This document shows positions 1 to 6,749 of a stretch of 6,925 nucleotides of DNA, in pieces (position 1 is the stretch's first letter; every line of letters starts with the position of its first letter). Below the pieces are notes generated by a model that saw nothing but the letters and a program-made list of their open reading frames with translations, was not told the origin of the DNA and made no database searches. Source of the stretch: Anaerolineales bacterium. GTDB taxonomy: Bacteria > Chloroflexota > Anaerolineae > Anaerolineales > Villigracilaceae. A program made the position numbers and the translations under genes. Location of the stretch: positions 1 through 6,925 of the forward strand of contig JADLCG010000192.1 in assembly GCA_020847355.1 (NCBI GenBank), in the 5' to 3' direction.

Positions 1-1139
1 ATGAAATTTTACTCGGCGTGTTATACGTTGAAAGCGCGCCGCAGACCGCTTTTTATGAAGACGACCAACGCACGCTTCAAACGCTTGCCAGCTATATCTC
101 CTCTTCCTTGCAACGCGCCAGGTTGTTCGCTAAAACTCAGGCGCATTTAAAAGTAATCTCTACGGTTCAGGATGTTTCGCGGATTATTTCTTCCTCGCTG
201 GATTTGGAAGAAATCTTCAAAATCTTCATCCAGATTTTGCGCGATACGTTTCATTACTCCCACGTCAGCATCTACTTGCTGGATGGCGATAACCTGCGGC
301 TCGGCGTGCAAAGCGGCTATGCAGAAATGTATGAGAATGTGCACGTCTCGCAGGGCATTGTCGGCAAAACCGTGCGGACGCGCAAAACGCAATTTGTGCG
401 CGATGTGCAACGCGACCCGCATTACCTCACCGCCGCGCCGGATGTCCGCAGTGAAATTTGCGTTCCGTTATTGAAAGACGATCTCGTCCTCGGCGCAATC
501 AATGTGGAAGCGGAACACAGTTCGCCGCTAACGCAAGCGGACGTGGAACTGCTCAACACTTTGGCAAGTTCGATTGCCTTGGCGATAGATAATGCCCGCC
601 TCCATGCGCAGGCGAAGAGCGCCGCCATGACCGATACCGTGACCACGCTGTATAATCGCCGCGCCCTAGAAGACGCGCTTCAAACGGAAGTTGAACTTTC
701 TGCAAAAAATAATAAGCCGCTTTCTTTATTGATGTTTGATATTGACGCATTCAAAGAATATAACGACACCTGGGGCCACCCCGCCGCCGATTTGCGCTTA
801 AAGGCAATTGCTGATTTAATTCGCGCCAATTTACGAAAAGGCGATCTTGCCGCGCGTTACGGCGGAGATGAGTTTGCTATCATCCTGCCGGATACCGATG
901 CGGGCGGCGTAATCAAATTTGCGCAACGCCTTTTAGATTCAGCGCGCCGTAGCGCTCCCGCACAAACCGAGAAGACGCCTTTTGTCTCCGGTTATACGCT
1001 CAGCATTGGTATCGCAACCTACCCTCAGGATGGCGATACGCCATCCGCGCTCTTGCTTGCCGCCGATCAAGCCGAACTCACCGCCAAACGTAACGGCAAA
1101 AATCAAATCCACCGCGCAAGCGATTTACACAAACCATGA
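1..1139 (+). CDS. GAF-GAF-GGDEF diguanylate cyclase, 5' end outside window
   Basis: This is the C-terminal part of a cytoplasmic sensor that probably makes cyclic di-GMP from two GTP. The frame is open to the left edge (codons from base 3), and the residues there (LLGVLYVES, then a helix ending in ARLF) are the tail of a first GAF domain. The GTG at 18 is therefore internal and not a start. Numbering from that codon, a second, complete GAF domain spans about 47-193 and the GGDEF domain about 204-366. GGDEF is intact at 282-286, D241 is in place as metal ligand, and R273-K-G-D276, five residues before GGDEF, fits the RxxD product-inhibition site. Several outer motifs deviate: DTVTTLYNRR for DxLTGLxNRR, GHPAAD for GHxxGD, and ADQAELTAK for ADxALYxAK. 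Activity is thus likely but not certain. No membrane segment or EAL domain is visible. The stop codon overlaps the lysA start (ATGA). Confidence 0.9.
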   Translation, partial: EILLGVLYVESAPQTAFYEDDQRTLQTLASYISSSLQRARLFAKTQAHLKVISTVQDVSRIISSSLDLEEIFKIFIQILRDTFHYSHVSIYLLDGDNLRLGVQSGYAEMYENVHVSQGIVGKTVRTRKTQFVRDVQRDPHYLTAAPDVRSEICVPLLKDDLVLGAINVEAEHSSPLTQADVELLNTLASSIALAIDNARLHAQAKSAAMTDTVTTLYNRRALEDALQTEVELSAKNNKPLSLLMFDIDAFKEYNDTWGHPAADLRLKAIADLIRANLRKGDLAARYGGDEFAIILPDTDAGGVIKFAQRLLDSARRSAPAQTEKTPFVSGYTLSIGIATYPQDGDTPSALLLAADQAELTAKRNGKNQIHRASDLHKP

Positions 1140-2428
1140 ACCGTCTTTCTCTTTTCCCTAACGCGACTAAAATCCAAAACAACCAATTGACCATAGCTGG
1201 GCAAGCGCTTAATCAACTTGCCGAGCAGTATGGCGCTCCGCTCTATATTTATGACCGCGCCACGCTGGACGCTTCAGCGCAAGAATATCAGGGCGCGCTC
1301 GCCGCTTTCTACCCCGGGCCTGCTTCTGTTACCTATGCAGGCAAAGCCTTCCTCTGCAAAGCCCTCGCCGCATGGACTCAACTCCACAACTTGACGGTAG
1401 ATTGCACCGGCGAAGGCGAAATCGGAATCGCAGTCGCCGGCGGAGCGCCGCGTGAAAAGATTCTTGTGCATGGGGTGAATAAATCAATGGCAGATTTGAA
1501 GTCTGCGTTCCAACATGCGGGGACAATCGTTGTTGATAACCTAACCGAATTAATACGTATCCAATTACTACTTACCAATTATCAAGCCTCCGCTCCCAAC
1601 ATCTGGCTCCGCCTCCTGCCCGGCGTCGCCGTCACAACGCATCACGCCCACACGCAAACCGGTCAACATGACAGCAAATTCGGTATGACGCGCGATGAGA
1701 TTCTCGAAGCGGCAAAATTCTGCAAAGAAAACAAATTACCTTTGAATGGAATCCACTTTCATCAGGGTTCAAACTTCCGCGACCCCGAACCGTTGATTCC
1801 CGCGATTGACATGGCGCTGGATCTTGCCAAAGAGATCGGCTTCAACGGCGAGTGGCATTTTTGCCCCGGCGGCGGCTGGGGCGTGGCATATCACGAAGAT
1901 GAATTGCCAAACCCACCCGTAGAAAGTTACGTGCGCGGAATCGCCGAAGCGGTGATCGAGGGATGCAAATCGCGCGGACTCGATCTCCCCGTTTTGCATC
2001 TCGAACCGGGGCGTAGTCTCGTGGCGCGGGCGGGCGTGGCGCTCTATCGCGTCGGCGCGATCAAACACCGCGGCGACAAAACATGGATCCTCATCGACGG
2101 CGGCATGGCGGATAATCCGCGCTTTGCGTTGTACGGCGCGAGGTATTCTTGCTTGCCCGTTGAAGGACTGGATCGGGAAATCAGCGCGAAGGTTTCGATC
2201 GCGGGTCCGTATTGTGAATCGGGAGACATTCTCATCGAAGATTTGCCGATGCCTGAATTGAAAGAAGGCGAGTTGATCGCCATCCCTGTTTCGGGCGCGT
2301 ATCATTTGAGTATGTCGTCCAATTACAACGGCGCGCGGCGACCAGAGGTGTTGATGGTGGAAGAGGGAAAGGTGGATGTGATGTTGAGGAGGGAGACGGT
2401 GGATGATTTGCTCAGGCGCGACATATAA
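1136..2428 (+). CDS. lysA: Diaminopimelate decarboxylase
   Basis: This is a PLP-dependent, fold-type III decarboxylase that converts meso-diaminopimelate to L-lysine and CO2, the last step of lysine synthesis, in the cytoplasm. The 430 residues match the usual family length. K70 in VTYAGKAFL is the expected PLP lysine. Other family marks are HDSKFGMT, HFHQGSN (207-213, the HIGS-like site with Q for I), EPGRS (290-294, phosphate binding), DGGMADNPR (from 321), GPYCESGD (357-364, the active-site Cys contributed across the dimer) and a C-terminal GAYHLSMSSNYN segment. The CESGD box and the SSNYN ending favour diaminopimelate over ornithine/arginine or carboxynorspermidine decarboxylases, but substrate specificity was not tested. 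The start codon shares ATGA with the cyclase stop and has no clear Shine-Dalgarno sequence, which suggests translation by coupling. No lysine riboswitch is seen. Transcription ends at the stem-loop 12 bases downstream. Confidence 0.93.
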   Translation: MNRLSLFPNATKIQNNQLTIAGQALNQLAEQYGAPLYIYDRATLDASAQEYQGALAAFYPGPASVTYAGKAFLCKALAAWTQLHNLTVDCTGEGEIGIAVAGGAPREKILVHGVNKSMADLKSAFQHAGTIVVDNLTELIRIQLLLTNYQASAPNIWLRLLPGVAVTTHHAHTQTGQHDSKFGMTRDEILEAAKFCKENKLPLNGIHFHQGSNFRDPEPLIPAIDMALDLAKEIGFNGEWHFCPGGGWGVAYHEDELPNPPVESYVRGIAEAVIEGCKSRGLDLPVLHLEPGRSLVARAGVALYRVGAIKHRGDKTWILIDGGMADNPRFALYGARYSCLPVEGLDREISAKVSIAGPYCESGDILIEDLPMPELKEGELIAIPVSGAYHLSMSSNYNGARRPEVLMVEEGKVDVMLRRETVDDLLRRDI

Positions 2429-2439
2429 ACATGTAAATA

Positions 2440-2482
2440 ATCAAAGCCGCGACTTAATCTAAGTCGCGGCTTTGATATTTTT
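2440..2482. terminator. Intrinsic terminator between convergent genes
   Basis: A perfect 17-bp inverted repeat (2440-2456 and 2460-2476) with a 3-base loop is followed on the plus strand by A and five T. It lies between the lysA stop (2428) and the stop of the peptide-binding gene (2501) on the other strand. The plus-strand side has the better T-run. On the minus strand the stem is followed by ATTTACAT, a weaker tail, so it may work in both directions. Confidence 0.92.
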
Positions 2483-2500
2483 GTTACTTAGGCTGTGCGG

Positions 2501-4105
2501 CTATTTTCCTTCAAGCCACATATAGCGCTCCAGCGGAATGGAGACCGGCGTGAAGACAAAGCCTTTCACATAAGGCTGAACCAATTGAAACGAGAGCGAA
2601 TGCGTAGTGAATATGGCTGGCGCGTCATTGACGATGATTTGTTCGGCTTGCTGATATAGCCCAATACGCTTGGTCGTATCGCGTTCGGTGCGAGCTTGTT
2701 CCAGTAGCGCGTCTAACTCAGGGTTGGAGTAGCCGCCCTGATTTTGAGAAGAGCCGCTATGGTAAAGCACGTCCGCAAAATTTTCGGGGTCGGGATAATC
2801 CGCGCACCAGCCGCCGTCAAATATCTGACCGTGATTGCCCGAATAAATCTGTTGATAATAAAAGTTGTAATCGAGATTTTCAATCTTGATCTTCACGCCG
2901 AGGTTTTGTTGCCACATCTCCGCCAACGCGGCAACATTGGCGCTGACCGAACTGCCGATGCCGGAATTGGTATAAACGATCTCGGGCAAACCTTCCGCTC
3001 CGCCGTATTTGGATTGCTTCAATAATTCGCGCGCTTGTTCAGGATCGTATGGTAAACCTTTGAGATCGTAATTGAAGCCGGGCAGACCGGGCGGGAAGGG
3101 ACCGATCGCCGGCAAAGCCAACCCGCGCATCACCACGTCAATATATTGCTGACGGTTAAACGCCATACTAAATGCCTTGCGGACATTTACATCGTCAAAT
3201 GGCGGGCGGCTAGCGTCAAAAACTACGTACCCCGTGCAAAGATTTACGCCCGTCACTAAATTGGCGTGCATGGGTTCGGCCGGGTCGAGCATCCGATCTA
3301 CGGAATACAAGCCCACGCTAGCCACGTCAATATCGCCAGTCTCAAAGAGGCGCACGTCATCGCCCGCATAAAGTTTGGTGACGATATAAGGGATGGACGG
3401 CGCGCCGAGATAAAAATCCGGATTGGCTTGATACAGAATGTATTGATTCGATTTCCATTCGGTTAATTTATAGGGTCCCGTGCCGTTGGGTTGATGCACC
3501 CAATTTTCGCCCAGCGCTACATTTTTTTGATCTACGACGAAAGCGGTGGGAAACGTCAACTTCATGATGAAGTACGGTTTCGGCGCATCAATCGTGACTT
3601 GGAAAGTCTTTGCGTCGAGCGCTTTTAGCCCGCTGATAGATTGCGCCTGCCCGGCGTACATCTCGCGCACGCCAACGATATCTCCCAAATAAGTCAGCGC
3701 CGTATCGGACTGTAATTCTGGGCTGGCGGCGCGCTCCCACGAAAAAATAAAATCCTGCGCGGTGACGTCGCGCCCATCGTGAAATTTAGCGTTTTGCCGA
3801 ATATGAAAGGTGTAAACCGTGCCATCGGCGCTCACTTCCCAAGTTTCGGCAATATCCGGCGTGATGTTGAGGCGCGGGTCAAGCGAGACCAATCCGCTAA
3901 AGACGAGTTTATCGCCGGAACTGTAAGTGGTGGCGGGATCGTAATCGCGTAAGTTGGAGGATTCTCCGCCGCTGTAAACTAAGGCTTGGTCGAGCGGCAC
4001 GTCAATTTGAAATGCGCGCACGGCTTGCGGATTGGCGCTTAGAAATACAGAGCCAATCAAAATTAGCGCGGCGGCGCTGATAAAAAAGCGTTTAAGTTTA
4101 TTCAT
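2501..4105 (-). CDS. Oligopeptide-type ABC transporter substrate-binding protein (SBP_bac_5 family)
   Basis: This is a secreted solute-binding protein of the OppA/DppA type, expected to capture peptides (other ligands such as nickel or sugars also occur in the family) for an ABC importer. The 534 residues are the usual length. Residues 1-31 form a signal peptide: KLKR, a hydrophobic stretch, and a probable cut after AVRA. The signal region has no cysteine, so this is not a classical lipoprotein. Family marks include the N-terminal TWEVSADGTVYTFHIR and AKFHDGRDVTAQDF, then GTGPYKLTEWK, VRKAFSMAFNRQQYID, and the C-terminal GGWCADYPDPENF and YSNPELDALLEQA. The start overlaps the end of the peptidase gene by 8 bases. 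AGGCGG five bases upstream of the ATG serves as ribosome binding site and lies within a small hairpin. No permease or ATPase gene is adjacent, so the importer, if any, must be encoded elsewhere. Confidence 0.93.
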   Translation of the reverse strand: MNKLKRFFISAAALILIGSVFLSANPQAVRAFQIDVPLDQALVYSGGESSNLRDYDPATTYSSGDKLVFSGLVSLDPRLNITPDIAETWEVSADGTVYTFHIRQNAKFHDGRDVTAQDFIFSWERAASPELQSDTALTYLGDIVGVREMYAGQAQSISGLKALDAKTFQVTIDAPKPYFIMKLTFPTAFVVDQKNVALGENWVHQPNGTGPYKLTEWKSNQYILYQANPDFYLGAPSIPYIVTKLYAGDDVRLFETGDIDVASVGLYSVDRMLDPAEPMHANLVTGVNLCTGYVVFDASRPPFDDVNVRKAFSMAFNRQQYIDVVMRGLALPAIGPFPPGLPGFNYDLKGLPYDPEQARELLKQSKYGGAEGLPEIVYTNSGIGSSVSANVAALAEMWQQNLGVKIKIENLDYNFYYQQIYSGNHGQIFDGGWCADYPDPENFADVLYHSGSSQNQGGYSNPELDALLEQARTERDTTKRIGLYQQAEQIIVNDAPAIFTTHSLSFQLVQPYVKGFVFTPVSIPLERYMWLEGK

Positions 4106-5471
4106 GGGTTCCGCCTTTGGCGGCGTTCTTGCGCGTGATCAAGATCAGCGCGGCCGCTCCAAGAATGAGTAGAAAGACCAGACAGCAACAGATCAGCGCC
4201 AATGTTAGCCATAATGTCGAATCGGTTTGTGTTTGCGATATTGGGTTGTCGTTATTCCCAAATGAAGAAGTAGGGATAGCGTTGGGCGTGGGCGTGATGG
4301 CTAAAGGCGCTCCAGAGATAGGGACGTAAGTTGGCACTTGCGTTGGCGTAGGCATGGCAGTCGCTTGCGCGAGTAAGAGCGCCGGCGCGCCCACTGATTC
4401 GCGCCAAGCTGAATCTAAGCCGTCTGTATTCAGACCGTAGGCTTCGAGTAACGCATCGTCCACAGATTTTGCGTCGCTGAGCGCTTGGAGAAATGCGCTC
4501 ATTTTTTCTTGTCCGTAAGTTTCAACCATGAACTTAACCACGCTGTAAGATTGGGCGTAGGATAAATTGGCTTTATCGGGCAATTCGGAGAAGCCGCCGT
4601 TTAGCGAACGCAAGGTGATTAAGCCGTTTGAATGGATGGCTTGATTGAGCATGGCTTGCATACTTGAATCTAACGAGCCTTCGCTGTACATCGCTAAACC
4701 TTCTTCCAGCCAGCCCGGGCGCGTGCCGATGCACGAGAATGAATTTCTGCCGACAAGGATGTGCGTCAGCTCATGGATGACTGTGTTTTTATCCCAAGTT
4801 GAATCAGAACCGGAGAGTCCCATGATGATGATGTTGAAATCCGAATACGCTTGTCCGCCCGTCCAGGCAGGTTCATAGAGAACTGCATCTTGCATATCTT
4901 GATAGTTTGGATAAACATATAAGTTGATTACGCCGCTCGGCAACATGCCGGCTTGTTCTTTGTTGCGGCGCAAACCTTCTACGGCGGCTTCAAGCATGGT
5001 CTTGGCGAACTCTGCGCTTTTGCCGTAATAATGAATGCGGATATCTGGGTTGGAAACTTCCTTCCAGTCGTGCGTGGAATCGAGCCAGATGACTGTGTTT
5101 TTCTCGCCGACTAACTCTTTGCCGGAAGCGTCGGTGTAATGCCAGCGCCACCAGATCGTTGCCCCGGGCGGGAGCGATCCGCTCTGACGCATGTCCCAAG
5201 TCCATGCGACGTTTACAGATTTGCCGGGCGTAAAATCTGGAAAGGCTTTGGCGGTGACTTCGCCGCAGGTCAATTGATCGTTTCCGTATTCAAGCGTTAC
5301 GGAGGTGATTTCCGCATCCGAACTGAGCGTGGCGGAGAATGTCGTCGTGTTGGGAAAGTCAAAGGACGCTGAATCAGATTTGATGTCGGCGCGCGGCGCG
5401 GCTTCGACTTGTGTGGCGATTGGCAAAATTCCAATTAATAAGAGCGTAACGAAGAGCCATCTAGATCTCAT
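4098..5471 (-). CDS. Membrane-anchored extracellular metallopeptidase (peptidase MA-like, HExxH)
   Basis: This is probably a zinc peptidase on the outside of the cell. The chosen ATG at 5471 has AAGGAG five bases upstream and gives 457 residues starting with a signal peptide (MRSRWLFV..., probable cut near VEAAPRA, 22-28). Residues about 28-132 are rich in short strands and look like a beta-sandwich. The peptidase region covers about 140-360, with H233-E-L-T-H237 as zinc-binding and catalytic motif. WLEEG (254-258) places E257 twenty residues after the second His, the thermolysin-like spacing. A Pro/Thr-rich stalk (about 372-402, TPTP repeats) leads to one transmembrane segment (about 419-446, with CCC inside) and a short basic tail (RKNAAK). 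The reading frame stays open upstream through the tRNA gene, but that extension is not real. Substrate is unknown. The overlapping downstream peptide-binding gene suggests a role in peptide scavenging. Confidence 0.87.
   Translation of the reverse strand: MRSRWLFVTLLLIGILPIATQVEAAPRADIKSDSASFDFPNTTTFSATLSSDAEITSVTLEYGNDQLTCGEVTAKAFPDFTPGKSVNVAWTWDMRQSGSLPPGATIWWRWHYTDASGKELVGEKNTVIWLDSTHDWKEVSNPDIRIHYYGKSAEFAKTMLEAAVEGLRRNKEQAGMLPSGVINLYVYPNYQDMQDAVLYEPAWTGGQAYSDFNIIIMGLSGSDSTWDKNTVIHELTHILVGRNSFSCIGTRPGWLEEGLAMYSEGSLDSSMQAMLNQAIHSNGLITLRSLNGGFSELPDKANLSYAQSYSVVKFMVETYGQEKMSAFLQALSDAKSVDDALLEAYGLNTDGLDSAWRESVGAPALLLAQATAMPTPTQVPTYVPISGAPLAITPTPNAIPTSSFGNNDNPISQTQTDSTLWLTLALICCCLVFLLILGAAALILITRKNAAKGGTHE
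4106..4123 (-). promoter_or_regulatory. Ribosome binding site inside a hairpin, for the peptide-binding gene
   Basis: On the minus strand CCGCC-AAA-GGCGG forms a perfect 5-bp stem with a 3-base loop (4111-4123). The right arm with the preceding A gives AGGCGG, a 5/6 match to the Shine-Dalgarno consensus, five bases before the ATG at 4105. All of it lies in the last codons of the upstream peptidase gene. A ribosome finishing that gene would open the stem, so translation of the second gene may depend on the first. The sequence is seen; the regulatory role is inferred. Confidence 0.5.
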
Positions 5472-5492
5472 AAAATCTCCTTGATTGTTTTT

Positions 5493-5521
5493 AATATACC
5501 ATGCTGGATAAATTAAAAAAA
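5493..5521 (-). promoter_or_regulatory. Weak candidate promoter of the peptidase operon
   Basis: On the minus strand TATATT (5493-5498) lies 21 bases upstream of the peptidase ATG and is the best -10 match between the tRNA terminator and the gene. The -35 region, 17 bases further up, is only a T-run that overlaps the terminator tail. The operon needs a start in this gap if the tRNA terminator is efficient. That need, more than the sequence, supports the call. Confidence 0.25.
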
Positions 5522-5555
5522 TATCTGCGTAATTTCGCTGAAGAAATTGACGCAG
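5515..5555 (-). terminator. Intrinsic terminator of the tRNA transcript
   Basis: On the minus strand the arms 5543-5555 and 5525-5536 (CTGCGTCAATTTC and GAAATTACGCAG) pair over 12 bp with one bulged C and a 6-base loop. They are followed by ATA and seven T (5515-5521). The hairpin begins 31 bases after the tRNA 3' end and separates the tRNA from the peptidase gene on the same strand. Confidence 0.82.
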
Positions 5556-5585
5556 GTATTTTGGGCGTTTCGCTTGGAAACGGTG

Positions 5586-5657
5586 TGCCGAGGGGGAGAT
5601 TTGAACTCCCGACCAAGGGCTTATGAGTCCCCTGCTCTGCCACTGAGCTACCTCGGC
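5586..5657 (-). tRNA. tRNA with CAU anticodon (elongator Met or Ile2)
   Basis: The 72-base cloverleaf is complete. It has a 7-bp acceptor stem (GCCGAGG/CCTCGGC), D stem GCTC/GAGC, anticodon loop CTCATAA with CAT at 34-36, variable loop TGGTC, T stem GGGAG/CTCCC with loop TTCAAAT, and discriminator A73. CCA is not encoded (CACC follows A73). The anticodon stem GGGGA/GCCCT has an A31/G39 mismatch and a G27-T43 wobble. The paired G1-C72 excludes the initiator tRNA. The anticodon-loop and variable-loop region (ACTCATAA, TTGGTC, TTCAA) resembles E. coli Ile2, whose C34 is changed to lysidine by TilS, at least as much as elongator Met. Identity is left open between the two. Confidence 0.95.
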
Positions 5658-5675
5658 GTGGTCAAAGCGGGGCAA

Positions 5676-5704
5676 ATATTACTATGGCTAAGGGGAATTG
5701 TCAA
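5676..5704 (-). promoter_or_regulatory. Consensus sigma-70-type promoter of the tRNA gene
   Basis: On the minus strand a perfect TTGACA (5699-5704) is followed after exactly 17 bases by TAATAT (5676-5681), a 5/6 match to TATAAT. A start about seven bases further would leave a leader of roughly 12 bases before the tRNA 5' end at 5657. The -35 box lies only 19 bases from the ATG of the divergent recombinase gene, so the two control regions are interleaved. Confidence 0.88.
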
Positions 5705-5723
5705 CGAATAGGATAAAAAGCGC

Positions 5724-6683
5724 ATGTCAAAAATAGACTTAGGTAAAATGATGCAAAATAGAACAGGGGATTCTTTGAATCGGTTAGCGCAAGACGTTTA
5801 CTTGCCGACCCTTGCGGCGGCATTTTTACTTGACCGCAAAGCCCAAAATATGACCGAACAAACGCAACGATTTTACCGCGTGAAATTAGAATATTTTATC
5901 AACTGGCTGGATACGCAAGCTGTAAAATCAGTAGCCGAATTAACTCCCGAATTGCTACGGGAGTTTTTTATTGCCATGAGCGAACGCGGACATAATGCGG
6001 GCGGCGTTCATGCGGTTTATAGAACCGTCAAAGCATTTTTGCGCTGGTATGCGTTGGAGTTTGAACCGTTGGAATGGCGCGACCCGCTGAAAAAGGTCAA
6101 GCCGCCAAAGGTGGACATTGAACCGCTTGAACCTGTGGCGATTGAAACCGTCCGCGCCATGCTAGACACATGCAAGCGCGGAAAATTCACGGATGAACGC
6201 GACCGCGCTATTTTGCTTTTCCTGCTTGATACGGGCGTTCGGGCTGGGGAACTTATCGCCCTGGATAGGCAGGATGCGGATATTTTCACGGGCGATATTC
6301 TGATTCGTAAAAGCAAAAGCAGGAAGCCGCGTACTGTGTTTTTAGGTCGGCAGGCGCGGCGGGCATTGCGGGCTTACCTGAAAATCCGCGATGACATGGC
6401 AAGGGCTTTGTTTGTAAACAGTTACGGCGAACGGCTGAAAATGGCGGGCTTGCGTCAAGTCATGGTAAGACGCGCAAACAAGGCAGGCGTACCAATTCCC
6501 CCCTTGCATTCTTTCCGCCGTGCTTTCGCCCTGGCTATGAATCGCGCGGGCGTGGACTTGTTAACCATTGCGCGTTTATTAGGTCATGCCGACTTAAGCA
6601 TACTGGAAAGGTATATCAAGCAAACAGGCGATGACTTACGCGAAGCCCATGAGCGCGGCTCGCCCGTTGACGGCTTGCCATAA
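5724..6683 (+). CDS. Tyrosine recombinase / phage-type integrase
   Basis: This is a site-specific DNA recombinase of the XerC/D and phage integrase family, which cuts and rejoins DNA through a 3'-phosphotyrosine. It has 319 residues, near the usual 290-330. A SAM-like core-binding domain covers about 24-115 (TEQTQRFYRVKLEYFINWL; VYRTVKAFLRWY). The catalytic domain covers about 138-305. All active-site residues are visible: R173 (TGVRAGEL), K198 (in RKSKSRKPRTV), H262 and R265 (LHSFRRAF), H288 (LLGHADLS) and nucleophile Y297 (ILERYIKQ). The start is uncertain: ATG 5724 has only a weak AGGA 11 bases upstream, and ATG at 5748 or 5751 or TTG at 5775 (after AGGGGA) are alternatives. It diverges from the tRNA gene and has no + strand intrinsic terminator before the next ORF. 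Whether it mobilises an element or acts as a host Xer-like enzyme cannot be told here. Confidence 0.92.
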   Translation: MSKIDLGKMMQNRTGDSLNRLAQDVYLPTLAAAFLLDRKAQNMTEQTQRFYRVKLEYFINWLDTQAVKSVAELTPELLREFFIAMSERGHNAGGVHAVYRTVKAFLRWYALEFEPLEWRDPLKKVKPPKVDIEPLEPVAIETVRAMLDTCKRGKFTDERDRAILLFLLDTGVRAGELIALDRQDADIFTGDILIRKSKSRKPRTVFLGRQARRALRAYLKIRDDMARALFVNSYGERLKMAGLRQVMVRRANKAGVPIPPLHSFRRAFALAMNRAGVDLLTIARLLGHADLSILERYIKQTGDDLREAHERGSPVDGLP

Positions 6684-6713
6684 TTCGCTCATGTGTTCTG
6701 TCTGCGGTAAAAT

Positions 6714-6749
6714 AAAAAAACGCCCTGCGACGCGAGAACGTCCAGAGCG
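6714..6749 (-). terminator. Intrinsic terminator on the minus strand
   Basis: Read on the minus strand, CGCTCTG GACG TTCTCG CGTC G CAGGGCG folds into 11 bp (one T-G wobble, one bulged G, 6-base loop) and is followed directly by seven T (6714-6720) and then ATTTTA. On the plus strand the same hairpin is preceded by the A-run and followed by ATGACCG, so it is not a plus-strand terminator for the recombinase gene. Confidence 0.8.

Noticed and set aside
18..20. GTG at 18 as start of the GAF-GGDEF gene
   Set aside because: The frame is open to the left edge and the residues before and after form the end of a GAF domain, so the gene starts outside the window.
1769..2305. 178-codon open frame on the minus strand inside lysA
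   Set aside because: It lies wholly antisense to a well-supported gene, and its Arg/His/Phe-rich translation has no domain character; it is a by-product of lysA codon use.
2341..2410. Purine-rich stretch at the 3' end of lysA, unlike the C-richer first half
   Set aside because: It encodes normal family C-terminal residues (EVLMVEEGKVDVMLRRE), where Glu, Lys, Val, Met and Arg codons explain the composition; no recombination joint is visible.
4330..4365. TPTP-type repeats in the peptidase gene as a DNA repeat
   Set aside because: They are only a short Pro/Thr-rich protein stalk with varied codons, not a tandem DNA repeat; no CRISPR-like array exists in the window.
5586..5657. Second copy of the tRNA 3' end as an attachment-site repeat within the window
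   Set aside because: No matching stretch of the tRNA was found on either side of the recombinase up to 6925; any partner would be outside.
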